This document shows positions 47,250 through 60,047 of a stretch of DNA of 64,000 bases, one piece after another; the first letter of the stretch is position 1; each line of letters opens with the position of its first letter. Location: positions 1,609,529 to 1,673,528 of the forward strand of contig NW_003101674.1 in NCBI RefSeq assembly GCF_000003855.2, read 5' to 3'. This DNA is from Blastomyces gilchristii SLH14081. Its lineage: Eukaryota > Ascomycota > Eurotiomycetes > Onygenales > Ajellomycetaceae. Under the pieces are notes generated by a model. That model made no database searches and had not been told where the DNA came from. It was given only the letters and a program-made list of their open reading frames with translations. The translations under genes were made by a program, and so were the position numbers.

Positions 47250-50200
47250 CAAGAAATACATGCAAAATTCATTGATTTGTTATATTATTATTATCATTCA
47301 ATCATTTCTTTCTGATCTCTTTCAAATCAATTCTTTTAACAAAATCTTCAAACACAGGCTTCATCAGTGACTTGATGAGCTCATCAGCTATGTTCACTGT
47401 AGAATCAACATGTTTCATCATGATTTCCCCTTTTTCAATCAAATTACAGAGAATATGATATCTAATCTTGATATGATATAATCTTTGTATTAAGAATTCC
47501 CTCTTTACTAGATCAATTGCTCTCTTATTGTTAACTTATAGATATGAGCATATTTTCACTTTTTTATCATTCATCAACTCAGCATTATATAACATATTAT
47601 TCAACTAGATTATCTTACAAGCTGTCTTACTAGCTGCAATATATTCAGCTTCTGTGATTGATTTGATAATAGATGTCTGTCTCTGTGACTGCTATGAGAT
47701 CAGTGACCTATTAATCAATATAACATAGTCAGTAGTTGATTTGTATTGAGAATCTGCCTCTGCTCAGTCTGAATCACAGTATATCACAGAACTCAGACTC
47801 ATATCATCAATCTTCTTCCTGTATAATATGCCATGATTTTTCATCTTCTTGACATAACATAGAACATGCTTCAACACTGCTCAACATGCTTTATATGAAT
47901 GCAAGTTAAAATATAAGAGATAGTTAACTGCAAACATCAGATCTGATCAGCTGCTTGAAATTAAATATTGCAATGATCTCAATTCTTGATAATATCTTAT
48001 AGTTATAAAGTCATCATTCAATTCTCTTTCCTCATCAGGTGAGAATTTCAGTCATATATCAGTTATCATCAGAGTGTCAGCTGAATTTATCTTATTCATG
48101 CTGAAATCTTCAAGAATCTCTTTAATATAACAGCTTTATATAACTGCTAGATCATTATTTCTCTGACATTTAATCTTCATTTCAAGATATGACTTAGTCT
48201 CTTTAATATTCTTTATCTCAAATCTCTTTACAATCTCTCTTAATACTCAGTCTAATTACTATTCTTGAGATCTTATTATCTGATAATCATTAATATATAA
48301 TGTCAGATAGATCTTATGAACAGAGTAATATAGAAATTCACTATTATAAAATAATATCTTAAATTTCAATATAGTCAGATACTCTGTTGTGAGAAAATAC
48401 TATATTCTTACAGCTTGCTTCATTTTATATAGACTCTGATAAAGTAATCTCATCAAGCTCTCTCTATCATGCTTAACATCTGTAAACAGTTATATATAGA
48501 TCATCTCATTCTGTGATAGTATGTCATTTAAAAACATGAATATATAGTCAATTAATTTAATCTTTCATTCTTTGATAGTTGATATAGTGAATAGACTGTG
48601 TGATGTAGATCCTGATATCACTGCAGCATACAATCTTATATAATGAATACTCTGCTGTTGCAAGAACTCTCTAATTACTCAGTGAGCTCTAAAACAGATG
48701 ATTTCTCTCTTATTATTGAATTTTCAATTATATACTCATTTATCTGTAAGAATATTCAGCCCCGGTGGCCGAATGGTTAATGCGGCCACCTGGTAGCACC
48801 TTGGCGTGGGAAACCAAGGCGCGTGGGTTCGAAACCCGCAGGGGATACATTAAATCCGGAACTCAAGCACCTCAGGTTCCTAATAAATACAGAGGTGTAC
48901 AAATCGCTTCAATGAATTGCTCTATGTTCCTGGGCTGGGAAGTTATTATCGCATGTATCTAATTGTCACTCCTTTGTATTTTCCTATGTTCTTGTTATCT
49001 TGGCGTGGTCTCAACACCTGTATTTCCTCCTGTATAACCAACACTTGACCTGTATTTAACATCACGCAAGGACTCATCATAAGCTCCGCTTGCATATGAG
49101 TATAATGGAAGAATAATAATAATAATAAAGTAAGAATATTCATTTCCAGAGCCTTCTCAATGATAATATATATCTTCTTCTATTCAAATATCTTAATCTT
49201 CTTTTTTATTATCTTATATTAATAGTCTCAGTCTGAGCTTCTCTTAGCTTCTATCAGTGTAGTTAATCAGTCTGTCAGAATACTTAGAACAGAATTATTC
49301 TCATTAACAGAGTCTTCAGACTCTTTATTCATAATAAGCTGTATCTTATTATCTAGAAGATAGATTGAATCAATTACATTCTCTAAGTTCTCATTAATAA
49401 TTATCTTCAAAACATCTAACTTTTTCTTCACTAGATGTTATAGTAAGCAGTGCTGTCATTTCTCTCTGACATTCAGAATGTTCAATTTATTAGATAATTC
49501 ATTGAATTCTCTCACTGTATTTACAGGTGTATTTACACTCATGTCAAGAGCTTTATCAAATATGATATTTCATACAATCTCAAGATGACATGTAATAGAA
49601 TCTCATATATGATATTGATGTAATTCTTGATATTCAATTATCTGTCATTCTCTGCTGTCAGTTCTATCTGTGAGCTTATTCAATACTTTCAAATTCTTCT
49701 TATAGACCTTGCACTCTCATCTCTGTATTTAATAAACAGAAGATTGCATCTCAGTCTATACTTTAAAAGATGTAAGTGATATTTCTTCCTTGCATTCAAA
49801 TATCTTTGTTAATATTAAAGATATATTAATTATCATAATCATAACTTATATTATCTCATCTCAAAGTTCTCTTTCTAATTTACTATTAAATAGTAGACTT
49901 TATATCTTTTCTGTAACTATTTAATTTGTATATTTCACTGAGTCATTTGATTATAATATATCAGATGTAGTCATTTCATACATTATTTCTTTACTCTGAC
50001 AGTAGATCTTAAGTTCTTGACTTTTAAACTCTTCTTCATCATCTCAGTGTAGAATTTTAACTCAATATTGTATAATTATCTTAATATCTGTGATGAAGTT
50101 TATTAATCTTACAGTAGATTCTCTCTTTCTTATTATAAGAATTGCTCATCTATAACAGATTGTATCATCTGTTATACTTAATCAGTAGCTTACACTCTCT

Positions 50201-52400
50201 CTAGTGAGAGTGTTATTTTCATTGAAAAGTATTTTTCCATCTTCTGTCAGATCAATGAAGAATCTTATTACTAGCTTAACAGCTCATATCATAGATATGA
50301 AGATTGAATGTGTCATTTTTACCTGAACACAGACTTTACAGAATGATAAAGCTCATTGATCAATAATTCTCATCTCTAGATATGAATCTGCTATCATTTT
50401 TACAATATTCACAGAATTTAGATGTTCTAGCTTTTAATATTATTGTATCATTGTAAGTTCTATAATCTTTGTATCATTTCTTTCAGATAGTGTTAATATT
50501 ATGTCATCTTTCACTCATAATGTGTTCACAGGTTTAAAATCATCATTAAGTATAACAAACTGAATCAAGTCTCTGTATATAACTGGCCTTTTCATCTCAT
50601 AGATATCATTCTCATTTAATCTTGCTGTAAATCAGAATATGCTGTCAGAAGACATAATCAACATAGCATGATTATTCTTATATATTAACTGCTTATAGAT
50701 ATAACTCTGATGTACAAGCTTATCTATACTCATAAGATTCACTTCTAACTTCAGAACATAGCAGATATCATTTAACAGCATATTCATTTCTTTCACTGAA
50801 ATCTTTGTATCTTCTATAGCTGCAGCAGAGATCACTGTTCTGTCTGTCATTTTCAACATCACTTTCATCTTCTGAGGTTTTGTCATGACAAGATCCCTGT
50901 GGGGTGTGATGTGAGCACTTGATTCAGAGTCTAGAATTCAGATATCTTTTTCTGTCTGATCACTTGCATAGGCCTTTTCTTTGATACAAAATACTTGCTT
51001 CATGATGTTGTGAATGGAAGCAGCATCTGTATTCTCCGCATCCTTGTCTTTATCCTTGTTTCTATTGGTGTTGGAATTTAAATTTGAAGGACATTTCTCA
51101 GAGTATTTCTTTCAACAGTCAGTCTGAATATGATCAACCTTTTGACAATGATAGCAGGTCCTCGCATCATTATCTCTATGTTCAGGTTTGAATTCAGTGT
51201 CCTTGTTCTTGTCATTGTCTTTCTCTTTATTCTTGTCTTTCTTATTCTTATCTTGCATGTTATTGATAGAATTTCTAGATATATCAGTATTTACTTCATT
51301 TGCAGCAGAGAGCTGTAAAAGAATATCACAGCACAGGCCTATAAAATCATTCTCTAAGAGTTGAGTATTATCTTTGTCAATTTGATTCATTCAATTCCTT
51401 ATGAATGAGACTCAATCTCTGTTGACTTCTGTAAGCAGTCTGTTAAAAAACACAACATCTGAGATCTCATATTCTAGATGAATATAATCAGTTCTTATAA
51501 CAATCAGATATTCAATGAAAGCTCTGTCAGATTCTTTGCTTTTGAAGATCATTTTAATAAGCTCTTTAAATAAACAAGTTCTATATATAGCAGGCCTCTT
51601 GGAAAAGTTATTCTCTATAATAGTTCATAGAGTATAAGCTGATAATTTGAACTTCTTGAGTATAGTGAAATGAGTCTTGATCTGTGAGACAATTGCAAAT
51701 CATATGTAATTATATAATCAAAGATTGTGTTCTTTTCAGAAACATTATATATTTATAGTAGCATTCTTATCAAGATCATTATCTTCAAGAATATCATCAG
51801 TTTCAGACTGCTCTGCAGTCAAAAGAATTTTCTCTCTTCATATTGAGTAGTTGATGAATTCAGTGAGAACTATTAATCTTTTGATGAATCTTACTTAGCT
51901 TCTGAATTCTTCAAGAACTTTCATTATAACAGATGTCTTTTCTTTTTATTGAAGATATTCTATCAGATCTGCTCTCATCTCATCATCTACAGAGTCATCT
52001 CTACTGATCTTCATTCACTCAACCTCATACTGAAGTCTTGTAATTTCTAGTCTCATGTGAGTCTTCTCACTTACTGAGCTATTATTATTCCAGTCACTTA
52101 GATCTTCTGCATTATCTGACATCTTACTGATATCTTCAATCAGATCTTTATATATATTGAACTTATCAGACTATTTCTCTGTGATAATTTTATTCAGCTT
52201 AAATACCTCTGAAGCAGTCACTTTTCAGTTTGTTACAGACATTGATAAGCTCACACTCAATTCTTCTTATACTTCAGATATTTGTGAATTTCTTCTTCTA
52301 TGCATTGATATATAATTCTTCATTAAGTCAGGCTTTTCACCTGATCTCAGGTTCATCATGAGTTCAATTAATTAATAAAAAACATCTAGACATGTGTAAC
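47250..52400 (-). pseudogene. Copia-B gag-pol, decayed
   Basis: Zinc knuckle CYHCQKVDHIQTDC (C-x2-C-x4-H-x4-C) near 51115-51156, ending an open stretch that starts at 51390. Protease segment ILDSESSAH near 50905-50945 (DSG changed to DSE). Pre-integrase: LLNDICYVLKLEVNLMSIDK (50632-50886). RT and RNase H follow down to about 47300, with the RNase H block including an ITEAEYIAASK-type segment near 47600-47650 (STTEAEYMA in active copies) and the terminal KHVDSTVNIADELIKSL near 47360-47420. Interrupted by a SINE at 48759-49129. Confidence 0.85.
48759..49129 (+). mobile_element. tRNA-derived SINE, copy 3 (least mutated)
   Basis: 371 bp with a 13-bp TSD GTAAGAATATTCA (48746-48758 and 49130-49142). 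The empty site is in Copia-A near 15850. Keeps more CC and GG sites than copy 1 and so is closest to the source sequence. A box TGGCCGAATGG and B box GGTTCGAAACC intact. The 65-codon open frame over the head is a by-product of GC content. Confidence 0.94.
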
Positions 52401-52607
52401 AATATGTGAAGATGTAGTTAGCATGTTATTACAGTTATTCATTGCTTGTAAAGAGCTTCATAACCTCTTGAAGAATAATATTGTTGTGTTGTGTTGTAAT
52501 CTAACTACGTGAGTTACACTAAATGAATAGATTGAGATAGTATATGACTAGAGTAGATATAGTAATCATTAACAGTAGATGTAGTAATCACTAACACAAT
52601 CTATTTA

Positions 52608-53353
52608 GAGTGTATTCAATTGCACAGTTAACCTCTGTTAACCTCTGTTAAAAAGATTCACTTAACAGACTTTACTCATAGTACTGAAATTATCTACCTG
52701 AAAAAAGTCTTGCATTCAGTCTGTTATTATTATACCCTTCACTTACCTGTGATTAGAGTTCAACAGTGTAATTAGATCAAATAGTGAATAGTTATAACTT
52801 AAATAGACAAGATAAGTATAATGTAAGCTTGTGTAAAGCTGTGACTGCCTGCCAGCACTCAGGTATTTTGCAGACTCAGTTTTATCTTAGATAAGTAAGA
52901 CAGGCCGGATTCCTTCTCATTATTATATACAGAGTATATATATATATCTCTTCTTGTTGAAAACTGTCAGAAATATGATAATTGATGTCATGAAGAACTC
53001 TGATAATGAATATGAGAATGAATAATTTAAGAGAAATACTGCTATATCAATACTATTAATTAGTCACTTAAATTACTGTGTATTCTGTTTCTCAGAGTGA
53101 AAATACAATACAGATGAAATCTGACATCTTCTTAAAGCTTGTTAATTAACTGAAGAACTATACAAAATAGATGAGATTAAAATGAAAGAAACAGAAATCT
53201 GCATCATCACTGTGTGTAATTGATTAAATATATCAAAATCACTATGAGATTAGAATGACAATCAAGGTTTGAAAAATTAACACCAGCAGCATGCTAATAT
53301 TAATTTTTTAAGAGAAGGTTTAACAGAGATTAACTGTGTAACTGAATACACTC
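52608..53353. mobile_element. 746-bp TIR element with TTA target duplication (PIF/Harbinger-like MITE)
   Basis: Starts GAGTGTATTC and ends GAATACACTC, flanked by TTA (52605-52607 and 53354-53356). TIRs of about 35-40 bp (AGTTAACCTCTGTTAA inside the left one). A tandem CTGTTAACCT lies in the left arm. No transposase frame. TTA duplication is typical of PIF/Harbinger elements; the superfamily call rests on that alone. It splits a copia LTR-like fragment. Confidence 0.8.
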
Positions 53354-53403
53354 TTAGTGTAACTCGCATAGTTAGATTACAACACAACAATATGTTAGGA
53401 AAA
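53354..53403 (+). repeat. copia LTR-like fragment, plus orientation
   Basis: TAGTGTAACTCGCATAGTTA and the following ACAACACAACAATAT match the copia LTR in the opposite orientation to Copia-A and Copia-B. AAGAGGTTAT after it resembles the copia primer-binding site. With 52597-52607 it forms one LTR remnant interrupted by the TTA element. Confidence 0.6.
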
Positions 53404-53732
53404 AGAGGTTATACACTACTGAATGTCACTAACATTGTATTTTCTACATATTTCTCATATATCAGCTACTATAATACTCATCTAATACTACTTATACTAG
53501 CTCTCTTGACTTGCATNNNNNNNNNNNNNNNNNNNNNNNNNNNNNNNNNNNNNNNNNNNNNNNNNNNNNNNNNNNNNNNNNNNNNNNNNNNNNNNNNNNN
53601 NNNNNNNNNNNNNNNNNNNNNNNNNNNNNNNNNNNNNNNNNNNNNNNNNNNNNNNNNNNNNCATTTGAACTGATAACTATCATTCAAACTGAGATAATAA
53701 TTCTCATTTATATCAACAGTATAAGACTACTC
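53404..53732. other. unassigned sequence with assembly gap 53517-53661
   Basis: 145 unknown bases. No gene can be called; apparent open frames across the gap are artefacts of translating N. The flanking sequence gives no repeat match within the window. Confidence 0.9.
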
Positions 53733-54689
53733 AAAAAAACCGCTCCACTACGAACTCGCTCGATTTTTCGAATAAGAACCTGCCGATAGATCCATTGAAA
53801 AGCCCTCGATCATACAAGCATTTTGACACCATCGCCGACCGCATACCCCGTGTGGTGGTGGAGTTGTCCAGCCAAATGTGAATCAGACATTGTTTGAAAC
53901 TCCTGTGTGGGATTATCCCTCATTCTCCCCTACCACACCACAACCCCGGGCCAGATTGCTATACAAATTGTAAGGTGAAGAGACCTAGTCATATGCGCCA
54001 ATCTTCTCGATTTTGGAAAATCCCTGATCTGTAATTGTGAAGATATCTGAGGAGCAACCTCCGCGAAGACCCTGTCCATCTTTGATGTTTCAAAACACCA
54101 ACACCAAGTCCCACCCTTGTACCGCCCTTCCCAATCTGGCCCATCCCCAGCAGAAAAATACAAAAAGATACCTCAGTGATAATATCAAGCACATAATCAA
54201 CAGCCACTTCTGAAGTGCAATCTCCATGGTCTGTCTTCAGTGTATCTAGACATCAACACCAAGTCTCACCCTCATATCACCCCTCTCAATCTGGCCGATC
54301 CCCGGCAGAAAAGTACAAAAAGATACCTCAGCAACTGTATTTGATACATAATCAACAGACACAACAACTATAAAATCAGTATATTTCAAGATCTGACTGA
54401 GCCTTTGATCCCTGCATAGTGAGATATATTAAATCTAGTTTTAATACCTCAATATTCAATAGATTCTGCAAGGAATTGAGAACAGTAACACTAGATTTCT
54501 ATTGAATTTGAGAATTAACTCTATATTGATATAATCATTGATAAAGTCTTCTATTTTGAGATATAAATAACCAGTTCCTCTACATCTCACTGGCAATATT
54601 TATATTATTATATAGAAACAGACTTATATTCTCTATAATATCAAGACTCTGAAGAGGGAAAGTCTTGGTAGAAGGTATACAGTAGTGCA
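53733..54689. repeat. left arm of a large inverted repeat (little mutated)
   Basis: About 957 bp beginning AAAACCGCTCC, repeated in inverse orientation at 62354-63306. The outer 700 bp keep many CC, GG and CG, whereas the right arm has changed at those sites. An internal tandem duplication of about 150 bp (54088-54212 and 54241-54361) shares CAACACCAAGTCYCACCC and AAAAAGATACCTCAG. Part of the family also occurs at 13425-13669. No recognisable protein. Confidence 0.82.
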
Positions 54690-54780
54690 TAGACTGGCCG
54701 GCAGGACCATGAATTTCACATTTGATTCTATTTGATCTGGTCTCATACATTTCTTGACGTGAGTCTCACCAGAATCAAGT
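54690..54780 (+). mobile_element. partial hAT-type element related to the 506-bp MITE
   Basis: Starts TAGACTGGCCGGC and follows the MITE 5' end for about 90 bp (CATGAATTTCACATTTG, CATTTCTTGACGTGAGTC), then diverges. GTAGTGCA (54682-54689) may be its left TSD. No right end was found, so this may be the start of a longer relative. Confidence 0.65.
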
Positions 54781-55690
54781 CTTAAAAAAATCTGAAAATG
54801 AATCATTTCTGAGAGAAATGACATGAAAAATGACCAGATTTAATTCAAGAACAGTGAAATGAGAGTAATTTCTCAGAATAAACTGTGAAAGATAATTATT
54901 CTTCTAAAATCAGAATGAGACTGAGACTGAAGATTAAAATCAGTGTCATTCAGTTCACTCAGTAATTACTTATATAATCAGAATTTGATAATAATTATTG
55001 ATAACACTTATGAAACAATTAAATACATTCTTATATAAGTTTATTCTTCACTTTCTCATGAAAACTACACTTCTCTGATATACTGTGATCAGAGGTATTA
55101 AACTGTCTGATAATTTCATATTTTACAATCATGAGTTTCTTGATTATTTCTTCTTATAATTGTCTCTGATAATAGTGATAAATATCTTAACTTGAGTGGA
55201 ACTTTCACTTCATTCTCATCTCTGTCAATGAAATTGTCAGAATATTACATATTATCAGTGTAACAGGTGAATATGTACTCTCAACAATTTTTCATAACTC
55301 TAGAATTGATTTAGTGTGTAAATGCATCAGATTATCTTGAAGATAGTGATTAAATTCAGTTTTACAAGTATGTAGTTTTATCTGATTTTCAGTTGTAATC
55401 AATGTATACAAGTTCTATTTCAAAGTTAGTATTATAGTTCTATATAATATGAAGTGTTATCAAAGATCATTACTTACTAGAGAATTGTATTTCACTGTCT
55501 TCATATATTGAACATCTGCTTGTTCAAATCTCTGATAGTTGACATTGTAGTAGTCTCAGACTAATTTGATATATGAGTCTCATTTCTTCTATGTTCAATC
55601 TTGAGAAGTGTAAATATTAACTTAATAGAAGAAATCTAGTAGAGCTTCTACAGTATAGTACTCTGTAAAAGATTGTTCAGTTTTGCTGTA
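54781..55690. other. unassigned degenerate sequence
   Basis: About 900 bp without any recognisable gene or paired repeat. CC, GG and CG are scarce. It may be the interior of the hAT-like element beginning at 54690. Confidence 0.6.
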
Positions 55691-56074
55691 GTTATTATTA
55701 TTATTCTTCAATTATAGATGTATGCAGTCAGAGACCATGACATCTACCTGAGAAATTTTAGTTCTCAGAGTTTTTCCTATATCTGTAAAGTTAACTATTA
55801 TACATTCATCAATTTCAGATATGCAAAATCAGAAAATTCCAGCTCAGAATACAAAAGCTGTTTACAAATTGCAGTGTTTTAACATCTTCTGATACTTTGA
55901 AATCATTTGACAATATCATGACAAAGGAAAAGAGAAATAGAACACAGTCTTAAAGATAGACACATTAAATAGATAGATAGAAAGAAATTGAAAGAAAAAG
56001 ATAAAGTAAAGAGAGACTATAACAAAACAAATTATTAAAAGATAGTATATAGCTGTTTTAACAGACTATATCTG

Positions 56075-59000
56075 ATTGATTTCCTTCTCTTCATATTCAG
56101 ATAATTCTGAATTTAGTCATTTTCTTGTAGCTGCTTGAGTTTCTGATAGAAAGTCTATTAAGTATTTAATTCCTGTCTCAGTTGAGAATAAGAATCTCAT
56201 ATTTAATTGATTTAGATCATACTTCTCTTTCAATCTGGCTCTGAGACTATTGTATAATGCACAGTGTATTACAATATACTCAGGATTCTCATTTGCATTG
56301 CAGAATGAGCATTCTATTGAGTCAAATCTATCATCAAATCTTTGTATATAAGATTTGAAATAGCCATGTCCTAGTTTCAGCTGTATTATAGATGAGAATA
56401 TTTTCTTTTTACATTTAATTGAACAAGATTTTCACTTGGATTTTGTTTCAAATCTTGAATAATGTATACTCTTCTTTGATTTCTGCCAGCTTTCATTTCA
56501 CTTGTCTAAACAAGATTCTTTTATTTTTCTCTTTATAAAAAACCAGGACATAATTTTTTGAATAGATCTGCTTAATTCTGCACCCTTTTTTACAGCTGAA
56601 TCAGCCAATTCATTGCTATGAATATTCATATGAGTAGAAACTCAGTGCAAATGAAATATCAGCTTTGATGTTCTTCTCTTTTGAATTTTTAAAACAGAGT
56701 TTAAGATCAGTTCAAGATTCATTTGATCATTATGAATCTGACTATTTCTAAGTCTTTTTAAAGCAGCTTGACTATCAGAGAATATTCATGTCTCTTTCAA
56801 ACTATTTTCTCTTTTATAAGATTTTATTTCTATGAGTTTGAAAGCTTTCACTATTACAAATAGTTCAGCATCAAAGACTTCAGATTCACAGCCTAGATTT
56901 CAGAAATCTGAGATAAAATTGATATTATCTTCAGTATAAGCAATGTCTGTGCCTAATCTATTCAGGATCTCATTTTTTGAGTCATCTGAATAAATCAGAA
57001 TAGAGTCTTTTATATTGATTATAGAAATTGTCTTCAAATGCTGTTCATATTCTTTCTCTTTTGATAGTTCACTTATTTATAAGTCTATAAGAGATTCAAG
57101 CTTTTCTCTTCATGAAGATAACTTCTCATGATCAACTTTTGCAACATTTAAAGAAGAAAATTAATTTTTAATCAGAGAGCATAGTCTGTACAGTTGAGAA
57201 GACATTTTCTTTGAAGAATTATTTTCATTTCAATCAAGAAATCTATTTCAATTCAGTTCATTTCCAGAGTTAATTAATGAAAATGAAGAAGAGACTCTTT
57301 CTCTAATTATATAATTTGAGCTCATCTTTATAACTCTCAGAGCATGATTCATACAGGCCTTTTCAAATCTAATAGCTGGAGAAGGAATTGAAGCTTCAAT
57401 TTTCATTTCTTCAATAGAAGATGATTTGAATACTTTCAGAATTCTTCTCAAGACTCTGTTTTGCAGACTTTGAAAGAGTTCAGTGAAATTCTCTTAATTA
57501 TTCTATTAAACTTGAACTTTATAATCAGCTACTGATGTAATACAGGCTATATATAACTGTCTCATAGCCTGGAAGAATAGACCTCTCTCTGTATTTGATA
57601 GTCTGATTATGTTGTTTAATAGTCTTTCTGCCTTGACAGTTCTTTATTGAATGTGATATTTAAAATTCAACTTGAAGTTTAATCATACTTCTAATTATTT
57701 GATATTTACACTGAGTTTAATCTCTCTATTTAAAAGAGTTAGAGATAGTTCTTTTTCATTGAGTTTAGAAAAGAAATGAATTAACTCAGTTATATTCATA
57801 TTAAATTAAATTTAATTGATATCTGCTCTAACAAAGATTTTCTTTGCAGCTTCTTCAATCACTTTCAAATTCTCTTTGATAGTTTTTGAGCTGTAGACTA
57901 GATCAATATCATTCATATAACTCAGAGATCTCACTATTCTCATATTTCTATTCTTGAATAGATATGCAGTGTATATTGTAAATAAAATGAGTGAGATTGA
58001 AGATTCTTATGATACTTCTATTTTTATCTCAGTCTTGTCTTATTTTATTCTATCAAAGAAAAGTTGTATAATTCTTTTAGATATAAAACAGTTAATTCAT
58101 TTTATTAGAGAAAGTGACAGTTTTAACATCTTCAATGTCTGAATTAACTTTGACTTTGAAATATGATCAAATGCTTCTTTTATATCAATAAAAACTGCAG
58201 TTGAGACCAGATCTTCATGCTTTGCTATTTGAATATTATAAATAACTGAGAGAACAGTGTCAATTACAGAACACTGTTTTCTATCTCTTATTTATTCACT
58301 GAATAAAAGAGAATTACTGATAGAGCTTATAAAAGATAGTTAAGTAGCTATTATCTTTTCTAAAACCTTTTCTAGACAGTTCAATAGAGATATTACTCTA
58401 TATAACTTAAGAATTGAAGTTTTTCTATTAGATTTTACAAGAATCACTTCAGTGACTTCTCTCCAGCATTCAGAATGATATCTATTTTTCAAGAGATTGA
58501 AAAAGAGCTCAAAATATTCATTCTTTAAGTAGGAGTATATATTTTGAATAATTAAGTGATTAATTGAATCAGGCCCTGCAGCAGTCTTAACTGAACTTGA
58601 GAAAATAGCTGACTCTAATTTATCTTGAGTAAGATCATGTCATTTCCAGTCATTTTCATTAATATAGTTAAGAAGTGATATATTCTCTTCCTCTGAATCT
58701 GAATCTGATGAGTTTTGAAAGAGAGTTCTTATAAAAGCTTGATATTTTTTCTCAAAAGAGTTTACTGTATATGATTCATTCTGAAACTTATATTCTAAGG
58801 TTGAAAGTTTTGCTACACTTCTTATTTTAGTATAGTTAAAAGCTTTAAAAACTTCTTTTTCTTATGCTTCTTCAAGAAATTTATTTCAGCAGTCTGTTTT
58901 AGCTTTTTTAATATCTGAAAAATATTTATTTCTGACAGCTTTGAACTCTTTATTAGAAATTATATCATTCTTTCAATCTCTTTTAACAGTAGTCAATTGT

Positions 59001-60022
59001 TTTCTTTTAGATATGATATTCTCATTTCATCAAGATTTTGAATACTCAGAAGACTTTCTCTTTGAAATATTGTCTTTAACACTTACTAGAATAATAGATG
59101 TAATGAGCTTCACTCTATTCTCAAGCATTTCATTTGAGATATCTTGACCAGGATTTCAATACAGCTCACTCTGTCTTTCAGATTTTAACAGTTTTATACT
59201 TTCTTCAACTGCCTTTCAGTCAGCTTTTGCAAAGTTAAACTTATTAGAGAGAAGAGAATTTTCACTCATTTATTTCTCACTCAGTTCAATATTAAATTAA
59301 ATAATCTCATGATCTGATTCTGATGTCTCATTTGAATCAATAAACCAGTTTACAAGTCTTTTTTCTATTAGATTTTATGATATGAAGATTAGATCTATAA
59401 TAGATTTCTGTTTCATGTCTTATCTAAAGAATGTTTATTAATAAGACTTGTTAACCAAATCTATTGAATGCTCAAAGATTCATTCAATCAGATTATCAGC
59501 TCTTACTACTCTTTTGCATTCTGAATTTCATCAGAGATGATGTGTATTGAAATCTTCTACAATTATAGAGTTTCTTGATGAAGTTATGTTCAGAAATTCT
59601 CTATCAATTATTCAGATGTTATTATTTTTCTTCAATGACTTTTCATTATAGATATTTATGAGCTGTATAGTATCAAACTCATTCTCTTTATCTATAATAT
59701 CACTCATCAGAATATCAGGGTCAGATATGATATCAAATCTTAGATTAAATTGATATCTTAATCTCTTTCTTTCATAGATCACTACTCTTGACTTTATCTC
59801 AGACTTTTGAGGTAAAAAGCAGGAGTAGCTTAAATGAGAAATGACATATTTTTGCTCAGCATCAAAATTCAGCTTCTGAAGCAGTATAAAATCAACTTTT
59901 TATTCAAATGCAATTTAAAGACAAGAATAAATGTAATTTGAGTTTCTATTCACATTATTTTGAATAAATGTGATTTTTGAAGAGTTTTTAAACTTTTTTT
60001 ATTGTTTTTGTTGTATATTCAT
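56075..60022 (-). pseudogene. LINE L4 ORF2 (endonuclease-RT-RNase H), decayed
   Basis: Uninterrupted by other elements. It starts about 30 bp after the ORF1 stop with MNIQQKQ. Endonuclease around 59990-59100, RT around 58700-57500, RNase H around 57010-56540 and the terminal Cys-His segment near 56310-56230. Stops are mostly TGA, TAA and TAG from transitions. About 1,300 codons, in line with Tad-like LINE ORF2 proteins. Confidence 0.82.
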
Positions 60023-60047
60023 ACTAAAAGACAGTAGAGTAGAATCT

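Larger units (their letters stand above)
46988..52574 (-). mobile_element. Ty1/copia element Copia-B (complete, inserted in Copia-A LTR)
   Basis: 5587 bp including a 371-bp SINE. LTRs are 109 bp (46988-47096 and 52466-52574), TSD GTAGA (46983-46987 and 52575-52579). A PPT-like AAGGGAGAG abuts the 3' LTR in element sense, and GGTTATGAAGCTC directly after the 5' LTR resembles a copia primer-binding site. Gag, protease, integrase, RT and RNase H are arranged in copia order on the minus strand. The LTR ends AAGA rather than the usual CA in both copies. Confidence 0.88.
13680..52596 (-). mobile_element. Ty1/copia element Copia-A, outermost host of the nest
   Basis: Minus-strand element surviving as four colinear pieces: about 13680-14900, 15839-18696, 46403-46987 and 52580-52596. 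Each junction is explained by a later insertion (TIR element, Gypsy-2, Copia-B). Pieces align with intact-order Copia-B (46988-52574). The RNase H C-terminus and 3' LTR are missing at the left, where sequence starts abruptly after 13669. The 5' LTR is 46903-46987 plus 52580-52596. Domains seen: RT near 14218-14409 and protease/pre-integrase near 17167-17660. Confidence 0.85.

Noticed and set aside
53392..53789. Open frames across the run of N
   Set aside because: They consist largely of unknown residues and have no meaning.
53930..54207. Minus-strand open frames in the left inverted-repeat arm as a gene
   Set aside because: Short, without motif, and spanning the start of an internal tandem duplication; the right arm does not keep the frame.
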